This document shows, piece by piece, positions 1-5,932 of a stretch of DNA of 8,792 bases. The stretch spans positions 1-8,792 of the forward strand of contig JAMDCE010000155.1 of the NCBI GenBank assembly GCA_023489135.1, in the 5' to 3' direction. The translations under genes were made by a program, and so were the position numbers. This stretch comes from Chloroflexota bacterium. Lineage in GTDB: Bacteria; Chloroflexota; Chloroflexia; JAMDCE01. The notes under the pieces are model-generated. The model was not told the DNA's origin. It made no database searches and saw only the letters and a list, made by a program, of their open reading frames with translations. The number at the start of each line of letters is the position of its first letter. The stretch's first letter is position 1.

Positions 1-129
1 GCGTAAGCCTTAAGTTGTATGCGGATAGGGCAAGAGTACTCCTTGCCAACCCGCGTGTCTACATCAGGGGTGTCAGCCCATCCATATTATCTACGAGATT
101 TATGCAGGTTCGTATCGCCTTGGGGGTAA

Positions 130-168
130 GGCCGGGGCCCGGCCGTAGGGGCGACCGGCTGGTCGCCC
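130..168. repeat. double GC-rich palindrome, REP-like
   Basis: Two inverted repeats lie back to back. The first is GGCCGGG-G-CCCGGCC at 130-144, a perfect 7 bp arm around one base. The second is GGGCGACC (149-156), loop GGCT, GGTCGCCC (161-168), a perfect 8 bp stem. The second is preceded by GTAGG. The GTAGGGGCG...CGCCC layout resembles the 'TAGGGGCG / CGCCCCTA' palindrome at 271-292 in the same non-coding stretch. Dispersed short palindromes of this style (REP or MITE-like) are common between genes in several environmental bacterial phyla. Without the rest of the genome I cannot show that this one is repeated. It could also be a strong mRNA 3' structure. No T-run follows on either strand. 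Confidence 0.5.
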
Positions 169-270
169 TGGTCCTTTGGAAGCGTGATCCATCCACTAAT
201 GTGTATCAACGTTAAGGACCTGCGGCAACAGGCTCCGCACCGGGACATCGCTGCTCTAGCTCGAGCGCAT

Positions 271-292
271 GGGGCGTTCCGTGGAACGCCCC
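271..292 (-). terminator. perfect 10 bp palindrome after the permease, possible terminator or REP copy
   Basis: GGGGCGTTCC (271-280), GT, GGAACGCCCC (283-292) is a perfect inverted repeat. As RNA it would fold to a 9 bp stem with a four-base loop. It begins 24 bases past the permease stop codon, where a terminator is expected. On the minus strand it is followed by ATGCGC, not a U tract, so a classical intrinsic terminator is not shown. On the plus strand it is followed by TACCTTTC, also weak. It may stop transcription in a U-independent manner, protect the mRNA 3' end, or be a member of the REP-like family suggested by the palindrome at 149-168. Confidence 0.4.
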
Positions 293-316
293 TACCTTTC
301 AGTTGCCGTTCTTGAC

Positions 317-1744
317 TTAGGCCTCGTCCTCGGCCAGTCGCCGCCCGATCTGTGACACCAGGCCGGGATTGCTGGCCTGCAAGTAAGCAGCCAGGGCGAG
401 GCCGATGACGACGAGCACCAGGGTGATGTATGGGATGAAGTTCATCAGCGGATCCGGCGTCGGCTGCACCGAGCCGTAGATGGCCAGCAGCACCGCCACG
501 ATGGCGACGACCGGCACTATCACGTGCTTGAAGGCACTGTGCTCCCCTTTGAACAGCTTGGGAGCGTAAACAATCATCGAGATGCCCATGATCCCATAGA
601 TGATCTCGATGCTCAGGCCGCCGATGCCGCCAAAGAATCCGAACTGTGCAGCCCAGCCCTCCGGTCCGGTGAGGGCGAAGAATATGATAGACACAATCGA
701 CGCCAAAACGAGTATGGAGATGATTGCCGTGTGGGGGGTCTTGTGCACGGGGTGGGATCGCCCCAGGTACCTGGGCAAGGCGCCGTCACGACCCATAGCA
801 AAGGCCAGGCGGGTAGCACAGTTGTAGGTGCCCAGCGCCACGGCCAAACCGTCGATAAAAGCGGCGATCATCATGAGCCTGAGGATTATGGGGCCACCGA
901 ACGTTTGCGCCAGGGTGAACATCGCCGTGGGGTCCTCGCCCCACTTCGCGACGCCCTTCGGTCCGAATCCGACGGCCATAGCGTAGCTCACGATTACGTA
1001 GAAGATGATGGCGGCGGAGATGCAGCCCATAATGGCGATGGGTATCGATTTCCTGGGGTTAACCGTTTCCTCGCCCAGGGACGCCGCCGATTCGAATCCG
1101 GTGAAGGATAGGATGCCGAATATCAGCCCGAAGAACACTCCCCCCCAGCCCTCAGGCGAGCTAACGGGCGAGAATGGCGCCAGGGAGAGCCCCTCTGCTC
1201 CACCTCTGACGATAATGGATAGGGCAAAAATAAGGACGAAGGCTACTGAAATGAACGCTATCATAAGCTGAGCTCTGGTAGAGATCTTTACGTCAAAGTA
1301 CATCGCCAGGAGAAGAACGACGGCGCAAATGATCGAGAAGATCACCCACGGCAGTTGCGCTCCGGTGAACTCCTGGACCAGCAGGCCCAACCATCCGCCC
1401 AGGCCGCCAACTATGGAAATGCAGAGGGCCCCGACCCCCATTAGGTAGATCCACCCTCCGATGAAGCCGAAGCTGGGGCCCAGTGACTTAGTGACGTAGT
1501 TGTAGAGCGACCCGGCGGCCGCCGTCTTCGTGGCGTATTGGGATACGATGTAGGCTACCGCGAGGCAGGCTATGCCGGCTATCAGAATAGAGAGCGGCAC
1601 GGCTCCGCCTGCGCCCATGGCCACCAGCCCCAGCAAGAAGGATACGACCATAACCGGTCCGAGGAAACCGAAGGATTGCGCCACGGCGTCCCACGTAGTC
1701 AGGTGGTTCTGGCGAAGGACGTCATTTTGACCGTTTGCTGACAT
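317..1744 (-). CDS. APC-superfamily amino acid permease
   Basis: A 475-residue integral membrane transporter that should import amino acids or related amines by proton- or sodium-coupled symport or by exchange. The substrate cannot be told from sequence. About twelve hydrophobic segments are visible, near residues 24-47, 49-68, 93-115, 131-148, 158-179, 200-219, 237-259, 283-304, 339-358, 369-392, 407-424 and 436-456. Family signatures are the AAAGSLYNYV...LGP..GF..GW pattern (75-98, end of segment 2 into 3), the loop GEETVNPRKSIPIA (224-237) after segment 6, and R.AFAMGRDGALP (312-324) before segment 9. The length is normal for the family. The ATG at 1744 was chosen because a perfect AAGGAGG lies 5 bases upstream. 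The frame stays open upstream to an ATG at 1900, and an ATG at 1816 also has strong Shine-Dalgarno sequence, so a 24-residue longer form is possible. No second transport gene is adjacent. Confidence 0.93.
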   Translation of the reverse strand: MSANGQNDVLRQNHLTTWDAVAQSFGFLGPVMVVSFLLGLVAMGAGGAVPLSILIAGIACLAVAYIVSQYATKTAAAGSLYNYVTKSLGPSFGFIGGWIYLMGVGALCISIVGGLGGWLGLLVQEFTGAQLPWVIFSIICAVVLLLAMYFDVKISTRAQLMIAFISVAFVLIFALSIIVRGGAEGLSLAPFSPVSSPEGWGGVFFGLIFGILSFTGFESAASLGEETVNPRKSIPIAIMGCISAAIIFYVIVSYAMAVGFGPKGVAKWGEDPTAMFTLAQTFGGPIILRLMMIAAFIDGLAVALGTYNCATRLAFAMGRDGALPRYLGRSHPVHKTPHTAIISILVLASIVSIIFFALTGPEGWAAQFGFFGGIGGLSIEIIYGIMGISMIVYAPKLFKGEHSAFKHVIVPVVAIVAVLLAIYGSVQPTPDPLMNFIPYITLVLVVIGLALAAYLQASNPGLVSQIGRRLAEDEA

Positions 1745-1749
1745 TTTTT

Positions 1750-1756
1750 CCTCCTT
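1750..1756 (-). promoter_or_regulatory. ribosome binding site of the permease (preferred start)
   Basis: The minus strand reads AAGGAGG, five bases (AAAAA), then ATG at 1744-1742. This is the best Shine-Dalgarno and spacing combination upstream of the permease, and it places about 23 residues before the first membrane segment, as is usual for the family. It decides the start chosen here. Confidence 0.85.
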
Positions 1757-1813
1757 AAAATGACTGATCCATAAGAGAGATGTTAGCCGGTCGCCGAGCA
1801 CGATATCTCCAGT

Positions 1814-1829
1814 CATCACCTCCTCTCCT
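1814..1829 (-). promoter_or_regulatory. second strong Shine-Dalgarno site with in-frame ATG
   Basis: The minus strand reads AGGAG (1829-1825), AGGAGGTGAT (1824-1815), overlapping an ATG at 1816-1814 that is in frame with the permease. AGGAGGTGAT matches the 16S anti-Shine-Dalgarno over ten bases. It is only two bases from this ATG, too close to serve it, but the upstream AGGAG is eight bases away. It could start a 499-residue form, act as a ribosome standby site, or serve a non-ATG leader codon: CTG at 1812 opens a 9-codon frame ending in TAA. Confidence 0.5.
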
Positions 1830-1887
1830 GATTTGTGCGCGACTATATGGCTTATCCCGAGCTGCAGCGGCGGCTTGTCGCAGTGAT

Positions 1888-1922
1888 TGCAGTGAGGCAC
1901 AGATCAAGCCTCCGAAACTGCA
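1888..1922 (-). other. bulged hairpin in the permease leader
   Basis: In the minus-strand RNA, TGCAGT (1922-1917) pairs with ACTGCA (1893-1888), and after a four-base bulge (TTCG) GAGGC (1912-1908) pairs with GCCTC (1898-1894). This leaves a nine-base loop and gives eleven base pairs in all. It is not followed by a U tract, so it is not a simple terminator. It lies about 145 bases upstream of the preferred permease start. Confidence 0.4.
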
Positions 1923-1939
1923 GCATCCCTCCGGTTCAA

Positions 1940-1973
1940 GAGCGAGCAGGTGGATTCGGGTTCCCCCACGCTC
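1940..1973 (-). other. interrupted hairpin in the permease leader
   Basis: In the minus-strand RNA, GAGCG (1973-1969) pairs with CGCTC (1944-1940), and the next three bases TGG pair with CCA, leaving an asymmetric internal loop. The apical region contains GGGAACCC. It is flanked by a perfect 9-base direct repeat (CTTGAACCG on the minus strand, at 1989-1981 and 1940-1932). Confidence 0.35.
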
Positions 1974-2034
1974 AACTATGCGGTTCAAGTGGCAACGATG
2001 TCAGGCAATCGCCGGGCACTGAAGATTAACGATT

Positions 2035-2052
2035 TTCTCCATCAGTGGAGAA
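2035..2052. other. short perfect hairpin in the permease leader
   Basis: TTCTCCA (2035-2041), loop TCAG, TGGAGAA (2046-2052) forms a perfect 7 bp stem with a four-base loop. There is no U tract on either strand. It could be an RNA hairpin in the leader or a dyad protein-binding site. The function is unknown. Confidence 0.35.
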
Positions 2053-2194
2053 GGAGGCCGCTTCGCCAATCGCGAATGTACGTATAAACGTTGAAGATCT
2101 AATCAAAGAAGATAGCTAACAACAACGGTCGCCAAGCCAATGTTCACGGGCACTGCAGATGTGCCGATTTCCACTGCTAAGTGTGGTCCTGGCT

Positions 2195-2210
2195 GCGTCG
2201 TCGTCGACGC
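2195..2210. other. GC-rich short hairpin in the permease leader
   Basis: GCGTCG (2195-2200), loop TCGT, CGACGC (2205-2210) is a perfect 6 bp inverted repeat about 135 bases downstream of the predicted transcription start. No U tract follows. It is short and rich in TCG triplets, so it may be incidental. Confidence 0.25.
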
Positions 2211-2348
2211 GGGGGTAGCGCAAGTATTGCAGTAGCAACTCTAAAGGCGCCGGTACAAGGGACGAGTTCTCCGGCTGGCGCGCCGGTGGATTGCAAGTTT
2301 TCCAGAGATACAAGGGGTATGCTGTAGATTACGACGTATGGTGTGCGC

Positions 2349-2377
2349 ATTATACATGCCGAGGAGGGGCATGTCAA
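2349..2377 (-). promoter_or_regulatory. exact consensus sigma-70/sigma-A promoter upstream of the permease
   Basis: The minus strand reads TTGACA (2377-2372), a 17-base spacer, then TATAAT (2354-2349). Both hexamers and the spacing match consensus at every position. By simple counting, twelve fixed bases at fixed spacing should occur by chance in a window this size about once in a thousand. The predicted start is near 2342 and the next gene downstream is the permease. The TGA of the -35 box is also the stop codon of the regulator gene, so no terminator can lie between them. A promoter this strong normally needs a repressor, and a palindrome occupies the spacer. Confidence 0.75.
2354..2374. 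promoter_or_regulatory. palindromic operator candidate inside the promoter spacer
   Basis: ACATGCC (2354-2360), a 7-base centre GAGGAGG, then GGCATGT (2368-2374) is a perfect 7+7 bp dyad with half-site centres 14 bases apart. It fits exactly between the -35 and -10 boxes and touches both. A dimer bound here would block RNA polymerase. Which protein binds it is unknown. The regulator at 2374-5802 is a candidate, but MalT and SARP proteins are better known for direct-repeat sites, so an unlinked dimeric repressor is equally possible. Confidence 0.55.
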
Positions 2378-5300
2378 GTTATGGCGCTCCGCATGGGATT
2401 CGTTTGGGCGCTGTGAGCCAGTTGCTCGAAGAACGTTTTGGTCTCCCGCGCCGGGTCGGCTTCCAATTCCTCCTTGAGGGCGCGCTCGCAGCGCCGATAT
2501 TGTTTTATCGCCTCGGAATGATTCCCGGCCGCAACCAGGACGCGCATCAGGCGCAAATGGATGTCTTCGCGGGTGACGTCTGCCGCCAGGATGCGCCGCA
2601 GGTAGTTGCAGGCTATTTCCCATTGGCGCCGCTCGGCGTGCAACTCACTGAGCCTGACCAGCGTTGAAACATACCTGTCACGCAAGTTCTCGCGCCGGGC
2701 CTGAGTCCAGTCCTCGTAGGGATCGTCCGCCAGGTAATCCCCCCGGTAGAGCTGAATCGCAGCTTCCCACATCACACGTGCCGATTCGAAATCGCCCGCC
2801 GCCGCTTTGTCTCTGCCATTCCGGACAAATCGCTCGAAGTCCTCGACGTCGATCCTTGCGATCAGCTCCGGCGCGAGGCGGACCAGCCCCCCGTCGAAGG
2901 GAACGTAGCCCGAGCCAGCGAAGCCGGACTCCTGATCGAGCAACCGACGGACGTGGTGCAGCGTGCGGTAGAAGTTATTGTTGCCCGCGTCGGGATCGAG
3001 GTCTGGCCAAAGGGCGTCGACTATCGCGTCCTTGGACGCGCATGCGCCGGGGCAGTTGGCGAGGTACTTGAGGAAGCTCTTTACCTTCTTGCGCTTCCAG
3101 GCATCCTCTCCGATTGCCCTTGCCCCTAGGTAAACCTGGAAGGGGCCGAGGCTGTAGATGTCCCGGTGGGGAGGACGTGGCGGTGGGACTTCGAGCAATG
3201 TTGAGCCGGCGCTCGAACGAACGATCTCGTCGGGATGGCGGGTTAGCCCGAACAGAGCCTTCCACGCGGCCGTGCTTTTCATTGTGGAAAGGATTCTGAT
3301 CGCTCCCAGGCAGACGCTCCGGTCGCCAACCTCAATAATCGGGAGAAGATTGTCCAGTATCGAATCTCCGAAGTCCGCCAGCAACTCGCCTGCATAGTCG
3401 CGCTCCACGCCTTGCCGAAGGGCCTCAATCAGAAGTGGAAGAGAAAACCTCTTCTCTCGCTTCAACGTGTTACTGTATCCACCGTCTTTGCTGAGCTGCA
3501 AGCAGATTCGCAGGTGATCAATCCATCGAGCGTCGTTCACTCTGCGCCAGGCGGTGGCAAGCCATAGGTGCACCAAGGTCAGATTGTGCCTGTCCCCGTA
3601 GTTCTGAAACGTGTCCGCCGCTCGCTCCAGCAGGCTGATGGCCGGTTCGGAACCGGAGTCGATCTTCGCCACTCCCAGGCTGGAGGTCGCCCACGCCGTC
3701 AGCCAGGGCGCGGTGCCAGTATTGGCTAGACCGTAGGCCTGGTGGGCGTAGCGCGCCGCCTCGATCATCGCACCGCGGTGGCGACAGGCGGCGGACATAA
3801 AATTGAGGGTGGCGATGCAGAACCGACGGTTTCCCGCCGTCTCAAAGATTTCCAGCGCCCGCTGGTGCCATTGAAGGTACTCATCCGAGGTTGAATCCTT
3901 CTCATCCTCGATAATGTTCGCCAGGTTCATCATCGCGACCCCGCGGCCAAAATCGCTTCCGAGCTCCCGGCACAACTCCAGCGCTTTATTAGCGTAGGCC
4001 CGAGATTCCTCTCCCTTCCCCCACAAGAAAAGGTGCGACGACATCGTGTTGTAGCACTCGGCCAACTGATGTTTGCAGTCCAATTCCGCTGCCAGGGAAG
4101 CCGCTTTTTGAAGCAAGGCTATGCTCTGACAGAAATCGCCTCGGTCGAAATACAGCCAAGCGCCGGGATTGATCAAGGTCGCCAGCAGCCCTTCCCGGCC
4201 GGCATCCCCGAGAGCCTCGTAGACTTGAACGGCTTGATGGAAGAATTGGAAGCCCAGATCTAATTCACCGGCCGACATCCGATCTCGCGCCAGGTCGGCC
4301 AGCAGGGCGGCCCGCTCCGCCTGGTTCTCCTCCCCGAGGAAGGCCAGGGCCTGACTGTGAAGAACCTGAGCGTTTAGCGGTTCTCCCACGCGCCAGTTGA
4401 GGATGCGGCCTTTGCGCTGAAGAATCCTACTCAGACCAACCATATCTTCACTTGCACGATAAACCCTGGCAGCTCGATCATACCAGTGAAGTGAGCTATC
4501 ATACCGGCCGCGAATGTGATCGATTTCCCCGCGCCGAAACAGCAATTCCGGGTATTGATCCAGGACGGAGTCGGGCAACTGCTGTACCCAGAAAGACAGC
4601 GTATCGAATCGGCTTGTCCTGACCAGCCAATCAACGCCTTCCACCATCAGCGCCGCGGCCTGGTGGTGCTTTTTGGCTGCCAGCAGATGATATATCGCCA
4701 ACTCGACTTCGCCCGCTTGTTGGTAATGGCTAGCCGCCGCCTCATGCGTCCGAGTGAACTGGCTGTGTTCTTGCGACAATCTTTGGCGGAGGAAATCGCG
4801 AAATAGTTGATGATAACGGTAAAGGCCGCTATCTACGACCGACAGGAACAGGTTGCCCTGAAGGACTCGCTGTAGCATCTGGCCTGAATCTTGACGACCA
4901 AGAACCGCGTTGCACGTGTCTTCGTCGAGGCGTGTGAGGACAGACGATTGGAGCAAGAACCACTGGATTTCGGCGGGCTGCCGGCTGAGAACTTCCTCGG
5001 CGAGGTACTCAAAGAGCGGTTGGTCGCTCAGACATAGCTGAGAGAGGAAGCCCTCGGCATCCGAAACAGGTCGTTGCGCCAGCGATTGTCCTGCCAGGCG
5101 GAGCCCGATTGGCCATCCTTCCATCTGCTCGACGAGGGAATCTACCAGGTGCCTAGGAAGTGACACCCGGAGGCTTTTCTCCAGCAGCTCCAAGGCTTCT
5201 TCGGAATCGAAGCGCAAGGTGTACTCGCGCACATCCAGCACCTGGCCACTGACCCGCAGCTTGGGCACAGAAGGTATGGAGAAGTTCGTGCGACTGGAAA

Positions 5301-5802
5301 GGACCAGGTGGCAGTTGGCCGGCAGAGAGGCAATCAGGTGGTTTACAGACCAGAGCAGCGACTTGCTGTCCTCGACTAGATGGAAATCGTCCAGCACGAT
5401 TACGATGTGAGGCACGGGTACCTGGGAGAGGCCGTTTACCAGATTAGCCAGGTGGACTTCGAGGTCGTCGCGGGTTCTGGCCCTAGAAGGCTTGTTTTTG
5501 AAAAGAGGCTCGGCATCGGCCTGCAAGGCGAGCCTCAGTCCTTCGACAAGGCAGTGAAGGAAAACGACCGGGTCGGCGTCGCTCCGGCCCAGGCTGTACC
5601 AGGCCAATGGCCACGAACCCTCGCGAAGCGTGCTGAGCAGGGTGGTCTTGCCGTAGCCGGCTGCGGCGCACACCAGCGTGAGGCGATGGCTCAGCACTCG
5701 CTCGGAAAAATCAGCCAGGGAATGACGGGCAATCACGTCGCGCGCCGGTATCGGCGGCTGCAGCTTGGTCAGCACTACTGGCGGTCGAAGCTTGCCTTTC
5801 AT
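2374..5802 (-). CDS. MalT-like STAND ATPase regulator with C-terminal winged-helix/BTAD domain
   Basis: A 1142-residue cytoplasmic transcriptional regulator. The N-terminal signal-transduction ATPase has Walker A AAAGYGKT (46-53), Walker B IVIVLDD (133-139), a sensor-like LVLSSR (166-171), the family pattern EGWPIGLRLAG (228-238) and the MalT hallmark YRYHQLFRDFLRQRL (328-342 region). A helical TPR-like region spans about 350-780, and a HEAT-like segment about 825-872. Residues 881-957 form an OmpR-type winged helix (motif LWPDLDP at 931-937, then FYRTLHHVRRLL). Residues 985-1128 are the bacterial transcriptional activation domain with TPR pattern. MalT itself ends in a LuxR helix-turn-helix; here a SARP-type DNA-binding module replaces it. 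Family proteins bind ATP and a small inducer, oligomerise and activate transcription. The start is set by GAGGAGG nine bases upstream. The target is unknown, with the neighbouring permease the first guess. Confidence 0.92.
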   Translation of the reverse strand: MKGKLRPPVVLTKLQPPIPARDVIARHSLADFSERVLSHRLTLVCAAAGYGKTTLLSTLREGSWPLAWYSLGRSDADPVVFLHCLVEGLRLALQADAEPLFKNKPSRARTRDDLEVHLANLVNGLSQVPVPHIVIVLDDFHLVEDSKSLLWSVNHLIASLPANCHLVLSSRTNFSIPSVPKLRVSGQVLDVREYTLRFDSEEALELLEKSLRVSLPRHLVDSLVEQMEGWPIGLRLAGQSLAQRPVSDAEGFLSQLCLSDQPLFEYLAEEVLSRQPAEIQWFLLQSSVLTRLDEDTCNAVLGRQDSGQMLQRVLQGNLFLSVVDSGLYRYHQLFRDFLRQRLSQEHSQFTRTHEAAASHYQQAGEVELAIYHLLAAKKHHQAAALMVEGVDWLVRTSRFDTLSFWVQQLPDSVLDQYPELLFRRGEIDHIRGRYDSSLHWYDRAARVYRASEDMVGLSRILQRKGRILNWRVGEPLNAQVLHSQALAFLGEENQAERAALLADLARDRMSAGELDLGFQFFHQAVQVYEALGDAGREGLLATLINPGAWLYFDRGDFCQSIALLQKAASLAAELDCKHQLAECYNTMSSHLFLWGKGEESRAYANKALELCRELGSDFGRGVAMMNLANIIEDEKDSTSDEYLQWHQRALEIFETAGNRRFCIATLNFMSAACRHRGAMIEAARYAHQAYGLANTGTAPWLTAWATSSLGVAKIDSGSEPAISLLERAADTFQNYGDRHNLTLVHLWLATAWRRVNDARWIDHLRICLQLSKDGGYSNTLKREKRFSLPLLIEALRQGVERDYAGELLADFGDSILDNLLPIIEVGDRSVCLGAIRILSTMKSTAAWKALFGLTRHPDEIVRSSAGSTLLEVPPPRPPHRDIYSLGPFQVYLGARAIGEDAWKRKKVKSFLKYLANCPGACASKDAIVDALWPDLDPDAGNNNFYRTLHHVRRLLDQESGFAGSGYVPFDGGLVRLAPELIARIDVEDFERFVRNGRDKAAAGDFESARVMWEAAIQLYRGDYLADDPYEDWTQARRENLRDRYVSTLVRLSELHAERRQWEIACNYLRRILAADVTREDIHLRLMRVLVAAGNHSEAIKQYRRCERALKEELEADPARETKTFFEQLAHSAQTNPMRSAIT

Positions 5803-5811
5803 AGCTGATAG

Positions 5812-5818
5812 CCTCCTC
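5812..5818 (-). promoter_or_regulatory. ribosome binding site of the regulator gene
   Basis: The minus strand reads GAGGAGG, nine bases, then ATG at 5802-5800. This supports the chosen start. The site lies just 3' of one arm of the GGGCAGG/CCTGCCC leader helix, so that helix would end five bases upstream of it. Confidence 0.8.
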
Positions 5819-5823
5819 GCCCA

Positions 5824-5877
5824 GGGCAGGGCCGTCTAGAGGAACCAGAATCTTCTCGCACACTATGACACCTGCCC
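5824..5877 (-). other. long-range inverted repeat in the regulator leader
   Basis: On the minus strand GGGCAGG (5877-5871) can pair with CCTGCCC (5830-5824), enclosing about 40 bases. The helix would present the Shine-Dalgarno site immediately downstream of its base. No U tract or recognised riboswitch core is seen within the loop. Confidence 0.3.
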
Positions 5878-5926
5878 GAAGCCGCATGGCCTCACCATAG
5901 AATAATACGATTGAGAATAGGTGTCA
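5866..5926. promoter_or_regulatory. pair of inverted 8 bp sites at the regulator promoter
   Basis: AGGTGTCA (5919-5926) overlaps the -35 box, and its exact reverse complement TGACACCT (5866-5873) lies 45 bases away, about 20-25 bases past the predicted transcription start. Such spaced half-sites could bind a protein that loops or bridges the promoter, possibly the regulator itself. This is inferred from symmetry alone. Confidence 0.25.
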
Positions 5927-5927
5927 A
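5899..5927 (-). promoter_or_regulatory. sigma-70/sigma-A promoter of the regulator gene
   Basis: The minus strand reads TTGACA (5927-5922), a 17-base spacer, then TATTCT (5904-5899). The -35 is perfect and the -10 matches four of six positions. The predicted start near 5892 gives a leader of about 90 bases before the regulator ATG. The -35 box begins five bases after the amidase stop codon, and no hairpin terminator intervenes, so read-through from the amidase gene may add to transcription. Confidence 0.6.
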
Positions 5928-5932
5928 CGAGA

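Larger units (their letters stand above)
1..316. other. non-coding stretch downstream of the permease
   Basis: No credible gene is seen here. The only open frame of note, on the plus strand at 15-215, has no Shine-Dalgarno site, is rich in Arg, Gly and Pro without domain-like pattern, and runs through a perfect palindrome, so it looks accidental. The stretch holds two GC-rich palindromic elements, listed separately, and a weak hairpin at 221-239 (TGCGG pairing with CCGCA). No promoter is convincing on either strand. Confidence 0.6.
1745..2373 (-). other. long leader region between regulator and permease
   Basis: About 630 bases without a convincing gene, of which roughly 600 would be transcribed from the consensus promoter at 2349-2377 before the permease ATG. 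It contains hairpins at 1888-1922, 1940-1973, 2035-2052 and 2195-2210, a direct repeat CGGTTCAAG at 1932-1940 and 1981-1989, and an AT-rich patch near 2070-2125 that could hide a second, weaker promoter. Small open frames at 2116-2313 (TTG start) and 1755-1988 (minus) lack ribosome sites and domain-like composition. The length and structure would suit a regulatory 5' leader, but I could not match it to any known riboswitch family. Confidence 0.55.

Noticed and set aside
15..215. 66-residue plus-strand open frame
   Set aside because: No Shine-Dalgarno site, it crosses two perfect palindromes, and its composition looks like translated GC-rich non-coding DNA.
524..1111. 195-residue open frame on the plus strand inside the permease gene
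   Set aside because: It is an antisense shadow of a clear membrane protein, rich in Gly, Arg, Asp and His, with no ribosome site or domain pattern.
1742..1900. Full-length 527-residue permease start at ATG 1900
   Set aside because: There is no Shine-Dalgarno site before 1900, and the extra 52 residues look like translated leader DNA.
1745..2040. Cyclic di-AMP (ydaO-type) riboswitch in the permease leader
   Set aside because: Isolated fragments look similar (GGGGGAACCC near 1960-1967, and CGACCGGCTAAC near 1783-1794 on the minus strand), but the conserved GGGGUNAAUC core and closing helix are missing and the pieces are in the wrong arrangement.
2116..2313. 65-residue minus-strand frame just after the consensus promoter
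   Set aside because: It starts with TTG without a ribosome site and has no recognisable pattern. It is at most a weak leader peptide candidate.
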